A stretch of 64,000 bases of DNA from positions 310,001 through 374,000 of the forward strand of contig JBNKUI010000105.1 in NCBI GenBank assembly GCA_050298535.1, given 5' to 3'. Positions 34,575 through 42,660 of the stretch are shown piece by piece (the stretch's first letter is position 1; every line of letters starts with the position of its first letter). The position numbers were made by a program, and so were the translations under genes. The notes under the pieces are model-generated. The model had not been told where the DNA came from. It saw only the letters and a list, made by a program, of their open reading frames with translations, and made no database searches. Source of the DNA: JABDMH01 sp050298535 (GTDB lineage: Bacteria > Bacteroidota > Bacteroidia > Chitinophagales > Saprospiraceae).

Positions 34575-37500
34575 CTATCCTTGAAGGCCCGATACCTGAT
34601 AGGCATCAAAGCGAGCTTTTAATTCATTTACATATTCAGTATCACCTTCAGAGGTAGCGAGTCGTAACAACTCCTGGACTACTTGTAAAGCTTGAGACTG
34701 ATCTCCAGCAAATCCACTATTGAGATCTTCCTGACTCAGGCTGCGATAAAAGCGCAAATGCTCCTCAGTCTCTTTGGCCAAGATCTGCATATGAGGCTTT
34801 GCATCCTCATAGGCATCTGCCTGCTCATATACGCGCAATAAATTCAGTATGCGAACATCGTATGGGAAGTTCATATGTGGAAATACTTCGAAGTACTTAT
34901 TTACAAGATTGACTGCTTTCTGGGGTTGTCCCTCTGCAATCAAATTATAGGCGGTGCGTTCTATCATGGTCTTATGTGCATACACACTCGGTATGAAGCT
35001 TGATGTCACAAACTGATCGTGAGTATCAAAACCACCCCACTTAAATTTATTCATGACCCGATCATAAATAGCCTCGGTATTCACTCTTCCGTTTCCATGG
35101 ATCGAAAACTGCGATCGCTGATTCTGTGATTTTATCGGTATGAATTTTAGTCCCAAGCCTTGCAACTCTGTATAGTCACCAAGACCCATCAACTTACTTT
35201 CACGAGTAGTCACTGAGAAGTAAATAGGTCGGTCATACATATTACTATTGAGTACATCCAGTACAGCTAACTCATCTTTAGTAATACTTCCCTTGACAGT
35301 CACAGGTATCTGGTCTACAATATCATTTGCCTCAGAAGCATCTATCCAACCGCTTTGTATAACCCGGCTCTTGTCGATGTCAAAGTACATATTCTCAGTG
35401 GGCATATAGCTCTTCACCTGCCTTCCACTAGAGCTGGGTAATGGATGATCTTCTCCCATAAACTGGAGAGCCGCATCCATTGATCGTGCCCTGCTATCCC
35501 CATTTGGTGGGAAGTAAAGAATATTTCGATTCGCTCCACGATAGGCATCCGCGCCAATCGATAGCTTGATAGCCGGCGAATCATTGATTTTTCGGCGAAG
35601 CTGATTGATATACCAGTCAACGGCAATCAAACTCAGGTTCACGACACGGACATCTGTCCGAATGCCTTCCACTTCCTGAGCATACCAGAGTGGGTATGTG
35701 TCATTATCACCATATGTAAATATGATGGCATTGGGTTCACAGCTTTCGAGGAAGTTATTGGCGTAGTCTCTTGCACCTGTAAGATGTCTTCTTGAATGAT
35801 CGTCAAAGTTTTGAAACCCCATAATAATAGGGGCCAGCAACACAAGTCCCAGTGCTACGGGAGCCATCGCTTTGTTAATGGTAAACCGTGTCAATATTCG
35901 ATGCAAACCCAATACGCCCATGCCGATCCACATACAGAAAGTAAAGAACGACCCGATCAGAACGTAATCCCTTTCCCGTGGTTCGTTGGGTGGCTGGTTA
36001 GAATAAATGATTATGCCTATCCCGGTGATAAGGAACAATGCAATTAGACCTAAAGCATCATTTCTTCGTCTTTTATACTGGTAGAAAAGGCCAATCAATC
36101 CAAAAATAAATGGCAACATGAAATAGCTATTCCGGGCCTTATTATTTTTCATGGTGGTAGGAAGCTCACGCTGGTTGTAGAGTAGAATGTCATCTACCAG
36201 CGGCAATCCAGTTTGCCAATGCCCCCGCTTTAGATCCCAGGGAAAGAAGCCCTGATCTCCATTCTGTCGACCTGAGAAGTTCCACATAAAATACCTCCAG
36301 TACATCCATCCGACCTGATAACGGAAAAAGAATGACAGGTTATCCGCCATATTGGGAACACCTGAATTTTTATCAAGCCAAACCCGGTAAAGCTGTTTGC
36401 GCGCATCATCATTGTGTCCTAGTCTGGGAAATAGCATTTTATCCGCATTACGATACTGGTATGAATACTTGTAATCCACCACTTCGTACCGATCACCAAC
36501 TTTACCATATTTTTCTGTTACATCCGTTCCGACTGGTTGTGCATCAAAATGTGGACCTCTGAGTAAGGGACGTTCGCCATATTGATCTCGATTTAGATAA
36601 GGTAGCAACCTATGGGCATCGGATGGTTCATTCATGTTAATTGGAGGTCCCGCATTTGCTCTTATCACCACCACTGCAATGATAGAGTAGCTGACCAGGA
36701 TCAGAGAAAGACCTACCATCACCTTCTGGATTAGGGCATTCTGATTGCGATGCGCATATCGATATCCAAAGTATAAAACGCCTCCGATGATCAAAAACAG
36801 AGGTATCAGTCCACTATTGAAGGGTAGGCCTAATCCATTGACGGTAAGTAATTCCAGCTTGGCCCACAGGCTGGGGATACCGGTGATGATGAGCACCTGG
36901 ATAAGTCCCAACAAGACAACACCGGCACCAAACGCAGCCGCCATCCCGAGGAATGTGTGCTCCTTATATTTCTTGAAGTAGTAGAAGAGACCAATGGCCG
37001 GAAATGTCAAAATACTAAGAAGGTGAACACCGATCGACAGGCCTGCTGCATAAAAGGCAAAAATCAACCATCGATCATGTTGGGGCTCATCGGGTAAACT
37101 GTACCACTTAGTAGTGGCCCATAGTGTCAATGCCGTAAAGAATGTTGAAAGCGCATATACTTCACCTTCTACTGCAGAAAACCAAATGGAAGTGGAAAAG
37201 GCTGTAGCCAATCCTGCCACAATTCCTGAACCGACAATCAACAGGGTATTCTGCTGAGAAGGCTCTTCATCAGATCTGCCGATAAGTGATAATTTTGAGA
37301 AGTGCATTGTAGACCACCCTACACACATGGCTGCACCTGCAGTACTGGCCCCTGAAAGCAGGTTAACAGCAAAAGCGATTTTAGAAGGATCACTAGACAT
37401 TATGTCGCCTACCCATCCAAAAATTCTCCCCAATAAAAGGAAGAGTGGGGCACCCGGCGGGTGTACCACCTGCAGCTTATAAGCACCCAGGATAAACTCC

Positions 37501-37613
37501 CCGCAGTCCCATAAACTACCCGACCTTTCAGCAGAAAAAAAGTAGACTATAAAACTGATTAAGAAAACTAACCAGCCACCTGCCGTAGTCAGGTTGCGAA
37601 AAGAATACTTCAT
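34575..37613 (-). CDS. DUF2723 membrane protein (putative protein O-glycosyltransferase)
   Basis: Large polytopic protein (1012 residues) with DUF2723 at the N-terminus (about residues 1-400), including SLWDCGEFILGAYKLQVVHP, which carries the acidic residues expected of GT-C glycosyltransferases. About 12 membrane segments run to residue 640, followed by a long soluble domain ending in a helical, TPR-like region (about 880-1000). Members are abundant in Bacteroidota, and one class is proposed to act in protein O-mannosylation; direct evidence is limited. It is the first gene of the transcript with rpiB and the M28 peptidase. A TAAATTTG box lies about 27 bases upstream of the ATG. Confidence 0.85.
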   Translation of the reverse strand: MKYSFRNLTTAGGWLVFLISFIVYFFSAERSGSLWDCGEFILGAYKLQVVHPPGAPLFLLLGRIFGWVGDIMSSDPSKIAFAVNLLSGASTAGAAMCVGWSTMHFSKLSLIGRSDEEPSQQNTLLIVGSGIVAGLATAFSTSIWFSAVEGEVYALSTFFTALTLWATTKWYSLPDEPQHDRWLIFAFYAAGLSIGVHLLSILTFPAIGLFYYFKKYKEHTFLGMAAAFGAGVVLLGLIQVLIITGIPSLWAKLELLTVNGLGLPFNSGLIPLFLIIGGVLYFGYRYAHRNQNALIQKVMVGLSLILVSYSIIAVVVIRANAGPPINMNEPSDAHRLLPYLNRDQYGERPLLRGPHFDAQPVGTDVTEKYGKVGDRYEVVDYKYSYQYRNADKMLFPRLGHNDDARKQLYRVWLDKNSGVPNMADNLSFFFRYQVGWMYWRYFMWNFSGRQNGDQGFFPWDLKRGHWQTGLPLVDDILLYNQRELPTTMKNNKARNSYFMLPFIFGLIGLFYQYKRRRNDALGLIALFLITGIGIIIYSNQPPNEPRERDYVLIGSFFTFCMWIGMGVLGLHRILTRFTINKAMAPVALGLVLLAPIIMGFQNFDDHSRRHLTGARDYANNFLESCEPNAIIFTYGDNDTYPLWYAQEVEGIRTDVRVVNLSLIAVDWYINQLRRKINDSPAIKLSIGADAYRGANRNILYFPPNGDSRARSMDAALQFMGEDHPLPSSSGRQVKSYMPTENMYFDIDKSRVIQSGWIDASEANDIVDQIPVTVKGSITKDELAVLDVLNSNMYDRPIYFSVTTRESKLMGLGDYTELQGLGLKFIPIKSQNQRSQFSIHGNGRVNTEAIYDRVMNKFKWGGFDTHDQFVTSSFIPSVYAHKTMIERTAYNLIAEGQPQKAVNLVNKYFEVFPHMNFPYDVRILNLLRVYEQADAYEDAKPHMQILAKETEEHLRFYRSLSQEDLNSGFAGDQSQALQVVQELLRLATSEGDTEYVNELKARFDAYQVSGLQG

Positions 37614-37639
37614 CGTATGTACTTTTGTGATCTAATCGA

Positions 37640-37647
37640 CAAATTTA
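37640..37647 (-). promoter_or_regulatory. Candidate -7 element upstream of the DUF2723 gene
   Basis: Minus-strand TAAATTTG matches the Bacteroidota -7 consensus TAnnTTTG and sits 27 bases before the ATG at 37613, giving a leader of roughly 20 bases. No clear TTG -33 element is seen, so confidence is modest. Confidence 0.35.
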
Positions 37648-37809
37648 ATAATTATCTAATCCGGGCAGTCTTAACCCATGAATATTTTCCACAATATGTT
37701 AATGCTGGAAATGACCAACACATGAGAAGTGTTAGGTTTGTTGAATTATAAACTGATCGCGACTGAAATAATTGTACAAATAGACTTGAATATCTTGTAG
37801 TACCTTAGC

Positions 37810-37841
37810 TTCTGTCAAGGTAGACGGCTCAATTGACAGAA
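37810..37841. promoter_or_regulatory. Perfect 9-bp inverted repeat upstream of the small membrane gene
   Basis: TTCTGTCAA (37810-37818) and TTGACAGAA (37833-37841) are exact inverted copies separated by 14 bases, ending 23 bases before the ATG at 37865. No T run follows, so it is not a standard terminator. It could be a dimeric-regulator operator or a 5'-leader hairpin affecting translation of the 49-residue gene and its coupled pseudouridine synthase. Confidence 0.6.
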
Positions 37842-37864
37842 ATCAGATGCATAAAAATTAAATT

Positions 37865-38014
37865 ATGTTCAAAATATTAATTCTTGTGGCTGTGGGATTC
37901 TACGTGTATCACACATTTCTTAAGCCAAAAATAAAGCAGCAACCTGCTGAACCAATTTCTCCTGAAGAAGAAGCCATTTACGTCGAATACGAGGAGATTA
38001 AAGACGAGGAATGA
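37865..38014 (+). CDS. Small single-pass membrane protein (49 aa)
   Basis: An ORF of 49 codons: ATG at 37865, a hydrophobic segment at residues 2-19 (FKILILVAVGFYVYHTFL), a short basic stretch KPKIK, then a strongly acidic cytoplasmic tail rich in Glu and Asp. Its TGA (38012-38014) overlaps the ATG of the RluA-type gene by four bases, the coupling expected of a real translated gene. The layout (one membrane anchor plus charged tail) resembles the short DUF4834-type proteins of Bacteroidota, but I cannot assign a family with certainty. Function unknown. Confidence 0.7.
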   Translation: MFKILILVAVGFYVYHTFLKPKIKQQPAEPISPEEEAIYVEYEEIKDEE

Positions 38015-38688
38015 AGGAAGACCCTGGTCAAATAGGGCAAATGGTTTGTTATAAATCAAACCAGTTTTTAGCCTTCAATAAACCACCTGGACTTGCTGTA
38101 CAGCATAAGGATCAAGTGGACCTGTATACGATGGCATGTGCCTTTGCCAAGCGTACCTTGCATATCATTCACCGAATTGATCAGCCTGTCAGTGGAGTTG
38201 TAATATTCGCCCGCAATCCGAAGGCTGCTGCCAGTATCAACAAGCAGTTTAAAGAGGGAATTATCGAAAAGACGTACTATGCAATTACTGAGCAAAAGCC
38301 GGAAGTAAGGGAGCAAACCCTGGTACAATACCTGGTAAAGAACAGCCGATCCAATAAATCCTTTGTTAGTGAAAAACCAGGTAAGGATGCAAAAGAAGTG
38401 TCACTATCCTATACATATCTAACTAGCAGCGATAGATATCATTTGCTTCAGGTACATACCCAGACCGGACGTCATCACCAGATTAGGGCACAACTTTCAT
38501 CCATAGGATGTCCCATAAAGGGCGATGTCAAGTACGGTGCTCGACGTAAAAACAAGGATCGGTCAATTCACCTCCATGCTGCGACATTACAATTTGAACA
38601 TCCAGTCACCCAGGAAACCATTCGAATAGAAGCCGATCCGCCAGATGAAGTTTTATGGAACTTCTTCCTAACTTATCTGAAAAAATAG
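38011..38688 (+). CDS. RluA-family pseudouridine synthase
   Basis: Converts uridine to pseudouridine in rRNA or tRNA. The catalytic motif is HIIHRIDQPVSGVVIFARN with the nucleophilic Asp in HRID (about residue 56), and the second conserved segment is LQVHTQTGRHHQIRAQLS. At 225 residues it lacks an S4 RNA-binding domain, like RluA and TruC. Its ATG overlaps the stop of the 49-residue membrane protein. The rhamnose mutarotase follows after three bases. The target uridine cannot be predicted. Confidence 0.9.
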   Translation: MKEDPGQIGQMVCYKSNQFLAFNKPPGLAVQHKDQVDLYTMACAFAKRTLHIIHRIDQPVSGVVIFARNPKAAASINKQFKEGIIEKTYYAITEQKPEVREQTLVQYLVKNSRSNKSFVSEKPGKDAKEVSLSYTYLTSSDRYHLLQVHTQTGRHHQIRAQLSSIGCPIKGDVKYGARRKNKDRSIHLHAATLQFEHPVTQETIRIEADPPDEVLWNFFLTYLKK

Positions 38689-38691
38689 CTC

Positions 38692-39036
38692 ATGGCCAAA
38701 CGATACTGCCTGGCACTAGACCTTCAGGATGACCCCAAACTTATGGAACAATATATCAAGTATCACCAGAAAATCTGGCCCGAAATAACTCAAAGCATAG
38801 TGGATTCTGGGATTGAACACATGGAGATATACCATGTGAAGGACCGACTGCTTATGGTCATGGAAGTCAATGACGATTTTAGTTTTAATCGAAAAGCTGC
38901 CATGGATCAATCCAATCCCAAAGTTCAAGAATGGGAGACTCTAATGGACCAGTTTCAAAAGCGATTACCGGGTACTCCGGAAAATGTAAAGTGGGTACTT
39001 ATGGATAAAATATTCGACCTTACAGAAAATGGTTAA
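38692..39036 (+). CDS. rhaM: L-rhamnose mutarotase family protein
   Basis: Small (114-residue) dimeric alpha/beta-barrel enzyme interconverting anomers of L-rhamnose or a related 6-deoxy sugar such as fucose. Visible are the active-site-like His in YIKYHQKIWPEI, the tyrosine-containing MEIYHVKDRLLMVMEV, and the C-terminal region with VKWVLMDKIFDL. It follows the pseudouridine synthase by three bases. No rhamnose or fucose catabolic genes are nearby, so the substrate is uncertain. ATG at 38692. Confidence 0.85.
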   Translation: MAKRYCLALDLQDDPKLMEQYIKYHQKIWPEITQSIVDSGIEHMEIYHVKDRLLMVMEVNDDFSFNRKAAMDQSNPKVQEWETLMDQFQKRLPGTPENVKWVLMDKIFDLTENG

Positions 39037-39157
39037 TACATGATGAAGTTGATGAGAATAAAAGCTCGCGCTATACCTCACTTCTATACCAACTTGGATA
39101 AATAAGACCCTTCTAGGCAAAACCTCTACAGCATCACCCCAATTTTCCAGATTTTCC

Positions 39158-40075
39158 CTAGAATTGATCTACGGATTGATAGGCTTTCATCAGTGCCGCT
39201 TCACCTTCTTTTCCTGACTGCGCATTTCCGTGCTCCATACCTAAAATCCCATCAAAACCTTTCTCCTGGATGTGCTTGAAGATATTTAAATAGTTGATTT
39301 CACCCGTTGTCGGTTCCTTTCTACCGGGATTATCGCCAATCTGAAAGTATGCAATTTCATCCCAGGCTGCATCAATATTCGGAATGATGTTGCCCTCTGT
39401 GATTTGCTGATGATAGATATCAAAGAGAATCTTGCAGGAAGGACTACCCACACCCTTGCATAAAGCATGTGCTTGTGGCGATTCTGAAAGGAACATACCG
39501 GGGTGATTGTACCGATTGAGTGGCTCAAGTACCATGACCAGATCATGAGGTTCCAAAATGGCACTAGCTCTTTTCAATGATTCCATCACATTAGAGGTCT
39601 GAAATCCCATATCCTTTTTCAGATCCATATATCCAGGCACCACTGTCATCCAGGTGGCATTCACCCGCTTGGCTACTTCTATACTTTCCTCGATTTCCTT
39701 CAGAAATTTATCTCTCAGACTTTCATCTCCATTCGCCAGATTGGGTTCTCTCCAATAAATTTCATGTGCCACAAAAACACCCATTTCCAGACCACGATCT
39801 GACATTGTTTTTGCCATTTTCTCTTGCAAAGACGCATCACGGCCTTTCATGCCATTATCTTCAAAAGCTTTGAATCCCATATCAGCCATAAAATTTAGCT
39901 GATCGATAGGATCCTCTCCGGCATGGTGCTTAAACATGCCCAGGTGGGGAGCGTATTTCATCTGATAATCATATGGCTCCAGCATTTCTGTACCCTCAGA
40001 CATCGAGGAGTGGACCCCTACGAGGGAAAAAGCACTGGCTAGTGAACTTTGCTTAAGAAAATTTCGTCTTTTCAT
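39158..40075 (-). CDS. Tat-exported TIM-barrel sugar isomerase/epimerase (hydroxypyruvate isomerase-like)
   Basis: Xylose isomerase-like TIM barrel of the Hyi/IolE group, 305 residues. A twin-arginine leader MKRRNFLKQSSLASAFSL starts at the ATG chosen (40075); an upstream in-frame ATG at 40141 would bury the leader and overlap the divergent gene. Metal ligands expected for the family appear in MVLEPLNRYNH, CKILFDIYHQQ and GMEHGN. It diverges from the apbE-like gene with only 19 bases between start codons. Together with the Tat-exported Gfo/Idh enzyme at 42661 it suggests periplasmic sugar processing. Substrate unknown. Confidence 0.85.
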   Translation of the reverse strand: MKRRNFLKQSSLASAFSLVGVHSSMSEGTEMLEPYDYQMKYAPHLGMFKHHAGEDPIDQLNFMADMGFKAFEDNGMKGRDASLQEKMAKTMSDRGLEMGVFVAHEIYWREPNLANGDESLRDKFLKEIEESIEVAKRVNATWMTVVPGYMDLKKDMGFQTSNVMESLKRASAILEPHDLVMVLEPLNRYNHPGMFLSESPQAHALCKGVGSPSCKILFDIYHQQITEGNIIPNIDAAWDEIAYFQIGDNPGRKEPTTGEINYLNIFKHIQEKGFDGILGMEHGNAQSGKEGEAALMKAYQSVDQF

Positions 40076-40094
40076 TGTCTGGTGTTTATATCTA

Positions 40095-41093
40095 TTGATC
40101 GTGTGGAAAGTAATAAATTTCTGTCTAATCCTGTGCGGCATAGCAAGCTCTGTGCAATCTTCTCATGCCCAGGACATGAAACTAAAAAGATATCAATTCG
40201 AAGCAGAAAAGCTCGGTACCACATTATATCTAACGTTATATACAGAGGATACATCCGTTGCTGAAAAAGTGGCCAACAGCTGCTTTGCCTATGTAGATAG
40301 TCTCAACCAGATTTTCTCTGATTATGATCCCTCAAGCGAAATACAACAATTGTGCGGGAATTATATCGTAAATGATCCCAATCCCATTAGTCCGCCTCTC
40401 CGTGATCTCATACAAAAATCTCAATGGGTATCAAGTCAAACGAATGGGGCATTCGATGTGACCATTGGTGCTCTTTCAACACTTTGGCGCGAAAAACTGT
40501 CCAAAGAAGAAATTCCCAGAAAAAAAGTCCTTCGAAAAGTGCAGAAAGCCGTTGGTTTCAATCTGATTTCACTCGACACCAGTCAGAATTTGCTGTACTT
40601 CAAACGGCCTCACATGAGTTTGGATTTTGGCGGAATCGGAAAGGGATATATTGCTGATAAAATAGGTGAAAAACTGGATAGCTATGGCATTACATCATTT
40701 CTTCTGGACATGGGTGGTGACCTCCTCTGTGGAGATCCTCCGCCTGGCAGGGATCACTGGTCTATCACCATACCCTGGATAGAAAAAACGATTCAGGTTG
40801 CGAATTGCGCTATTGCGACCTCCGGGCCAGACTATCAATTTTTCGTGCATAAAGGCGAGCGTTATTCACATATCATTGATCCTGCGACCGGATGGGGCGT
40901 TACCAATATTTTTTCGACAACTATAATTGCCGACACCGGATGGATGGCTGATGGATTTGCATCCGCCTGTGCTATCATGTCACCTGAAAGCTCTTTGCGC
41001 ATTTTACAGGACAACAATATGCAGGGAATTCTCGGAATAGAGGGTCGGCTGTATGTTTCTGATAAATTTGATACGTACATTGTGAACGAATAA
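40095..41093 (+). CDS. apbE: FAD:protein FMN transferase (ApbE family)
   Basis: Exported enzyme that attaches FMN covalently to threonines of partner proteins such as NqrB/C and RnfG. The signal peptide lies at about residues 1-25, ending SHAQ. Core motifs are MSLDFGGIGKGYIADKI (nucleotide-binding), ITSFLLDMGGDL and the metal-site segment IADTGWMADGFASACAI. The start is non-ATG: TTG at 40095 or GTG at 40101; the first in-frame ATG (40176) would remove the signal peptide. It is the first gene of a tightly spaced plus-strand run (13 bases to the YceI gene). Length 332 from the TTG. Confidence 0.88.
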   Translation: MIVWKVINFCLILCGIASSVQSSHAQDMKLKRYQFEAEKLGTTLYLTLYTEDTSVAEKVANSCFAYVDSLNQIFSDYDPSSEIQQLCGNYIVNDPNPISPPLRDLIQKSQWVSSQTNGAFDVTIGALSTLWREKLSKEEIPRKKVLRKVQKAVGFNLISLDTSQNLLYFKRPHMSLDFGGIGKGYIADKIGEKLDSYGITSFLLDMGGDLLCGDPPPGRDHWSITIPWIEKTIQVANCAIATSGPDYQFFVHKGERYSHIIDPATGWGVTNIFSTTIIADTGWMADGFASACAIMSPESSLRILQDNNMQGILGIEGRLYVSDKFDTYIVNE

Positions 41094-41106
41094 ATGTTAT
41101 TTCCAA

Positions 41107-41658
41107 ATGAAGTATTATAAACAAATGATTCGGATAACGGGCATACTCCTATGTATGCTTTTCCTTGCTACCTCATATGCACAGACATATAAGATTGACA
41201 CCAGCAATTCACAAATTATTGTAGAAGGTACCTCCAACTTAAGAGACTGGAGTGCACAAGTAGGTGACTTTAGTGGAACAATGGAAGTAGATGATGCCGG
41301 GAATCCAACAAAGGTGATGCTCACAATGGAGGTCCTGTCTATGGATGGTGGACGGGGTGCCGATATGAATGCAAAAATCTACAAAGCACTCAAATCAGAA
41401 GAATACCCACAGATTACATTTGAAAGCACTTCAATTGATGCGGCCTCTATGGTCGCTACCGGCAATCTTTCAATGGCTGGCCAATCCAAAGAAGTCAGCG
41501 TGGAAGGACAGCTGGATCTGGCGGGTGGAAAACTGACTACTTCCAAGGACCTGAAATTATCAGATTTTGAAATTGAACCTCCCTCTGCTTTATTTGGACA
41601 AATAAAATGTAAAGATGAAATCAAGGTGATGTTTGATATTGCCTTAAAAGCACAATGA
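41107..41658 (+). CDS. YceI-family periplasmic protein
   Basis: Lipocalin-like beta-barrel that in known members binds isoprenoid lipids. It has a signal peptide (residues 1-25, ending SYAQ), then a 158-residue barrel with IDTSNSQIIVEGTSNLRDWS, KSEEYPQITFESTS and ATGNLSMAGQSKEVSV, the usual YceI pattern. Length 183. Its stop overlaps the next ATG by four bases (ATGA), coupling it to the SUMF1-like gene. It lies between apbE and that gene, suggesting a shared envelope function, but none is established. Confidence 0.9.
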   Translation: MKYYKQMIRITGILLCMLFLATSYAQTYKIDTSNSQIIVEGTSNLRDWSAQVGDFSGTMEVDDAGNPTKVMLTMEVLSMDGGRGADMNAKIYKALKSEEYPQITFESTSIDAASMVATGNLSMAGQSKEVSVEGQLDLAGGKLTTSKDLKLSDFEIEPPSALFGQIKCKDEIKVMFDIALKAQ

Positions 41659-42611
41659 TGATGAATAAAACAATGAATTTATTAGTCCTTCTGCTCCTTT
41701 CTTTCTCCTTGGTAAAAGGTCAGGATAAACCGGAAGGATACGATATGCAAATACCCCAGTCTGATCAGGTAATTAAGATGGTGGGTGTCCCCGGTGGCAC
41801 ATTAAAATTGGGACAGGATAAAACCAAGGAAACAGACGAAATGCCACGTAAAGAAGTGATGATCAGTCCTTTTTACATGAGTGCCTATGAAATCACGCAC
41901 GATATTTTCCTTGTCTACCGAGAACCTGGCATGGATCTGGATGCCGATGGGAACCCCCGGGTAGACGGAATCACCCGTCCAAGTGCTCCCTACGAAGACC
42001 CTGTCTTTGGCATGGGTAAGGAGGGTTTCCCTGCCGCTGGGATGACGCAATTTTCTGCATTACAGTTTTGTAAATGGTTATCTGAGAAAACAGGTACATT
42101 TTTCAGATTGCCTACAGAAGCCGAATGGGAGTATGCATGTAAGGCGGGATCAGATGCCAAATATTTCTTTGGAAAAAAGAAGAAGGACTTAGCAAAGTAT
42201 GCATGGTACGAGAAAAATTCCGAGGGCAAGTTTCATAAAACAGGTCTATTGTCGCCTAACCCATGGGGCTTATACGACATGCTGGGTAACGTAGCCGAAT
42301 GGACATTGGATCAATATCAGGCAGATGCTTATGCCACTTTTGAGGATAAAGAAAAAAATCCCTGGATCAAACCCAGTGCCTTGCATCCCCGAAGTGTACG
42401 TGGAGGATCGTTCAGAAGTGAGGCCGATGAATTGCGTAGTGCCAATCGGATTGAATCCACGTTGGATTGGAAGAAGAGAGACCCTCAGATTCCGAAAAGC
42501 TTCTGGTGGAACACAGATTCCCCCTTTGTTGGTTTCCGCATCATTCAGCCTGTGGATCAGCCTTCTGCTGAAGAGCAAGCAGCATTCTGGGCTACAGTTC
42601 TTGGTGGATAA
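41655..42611 (+). CDS. Exported SUMF1/FGE-like protein without catalytic cysteines
   Basis: Sulfatase-modifying-factor fold (318 residues). A signal peptide (ends VKGQ, about residue 23) precedes the domain, with VGVPGGTLKLG, the FYMSAYEITHDIF strand, RLPTEAEWEYACKAG and MLGNVAEWTLD. Formylglycine-generating enzymes carry two active cysteines before an NRYR-like segment near the C-terminus; here that region reads DELRSANRIES, with Ala and no Cys. The protein is therefore probably not a sulfatase activator but one of the binding or other enzymatic members of the fold (C-type-lectin-like). No sulfatase gene is in the window. Translationally coupled to the YceI gene. Confidence 0.85.
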   Translation: MMMNKTMNLLVLLLLSFSLVKGQDKPEGYDMQIPQSDQVIKMVGVPGGTLKLGQDKTKETDEMPRKEVMISPFYMSAYEITHDIFLVYREPGMDLDADGNPRVDGITRPSAPYEDPVFGMGKEGFPAAGMTQFSALQFCKWLSEKTGTFFRLPTEAEWEYACKAGSDAKYFFGKKKKDLAKYAWYEKNSEGKFHKTGLLSPNPWGLYDMLGNVAEWTLDQYQADAYATFEDKEKNPWIKPSALHPRSVRGGSFRSEADELRSANRIESTLDWKKRDPQIPKSFWWNTDSPFVGFRIIQPVDQPSAEEQAAFWATVLGG

Positions 42612-42660
42612 TTTTGTATATTGATTTTGATATTCCAGAAAATTTTAAAATAGAACCATT

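Noticed and set aside
39040..39105. 21-codon mini-frame after the rhamnose mutarotase
   Set aside because: Too short, no features and no coupling to a neighbour.
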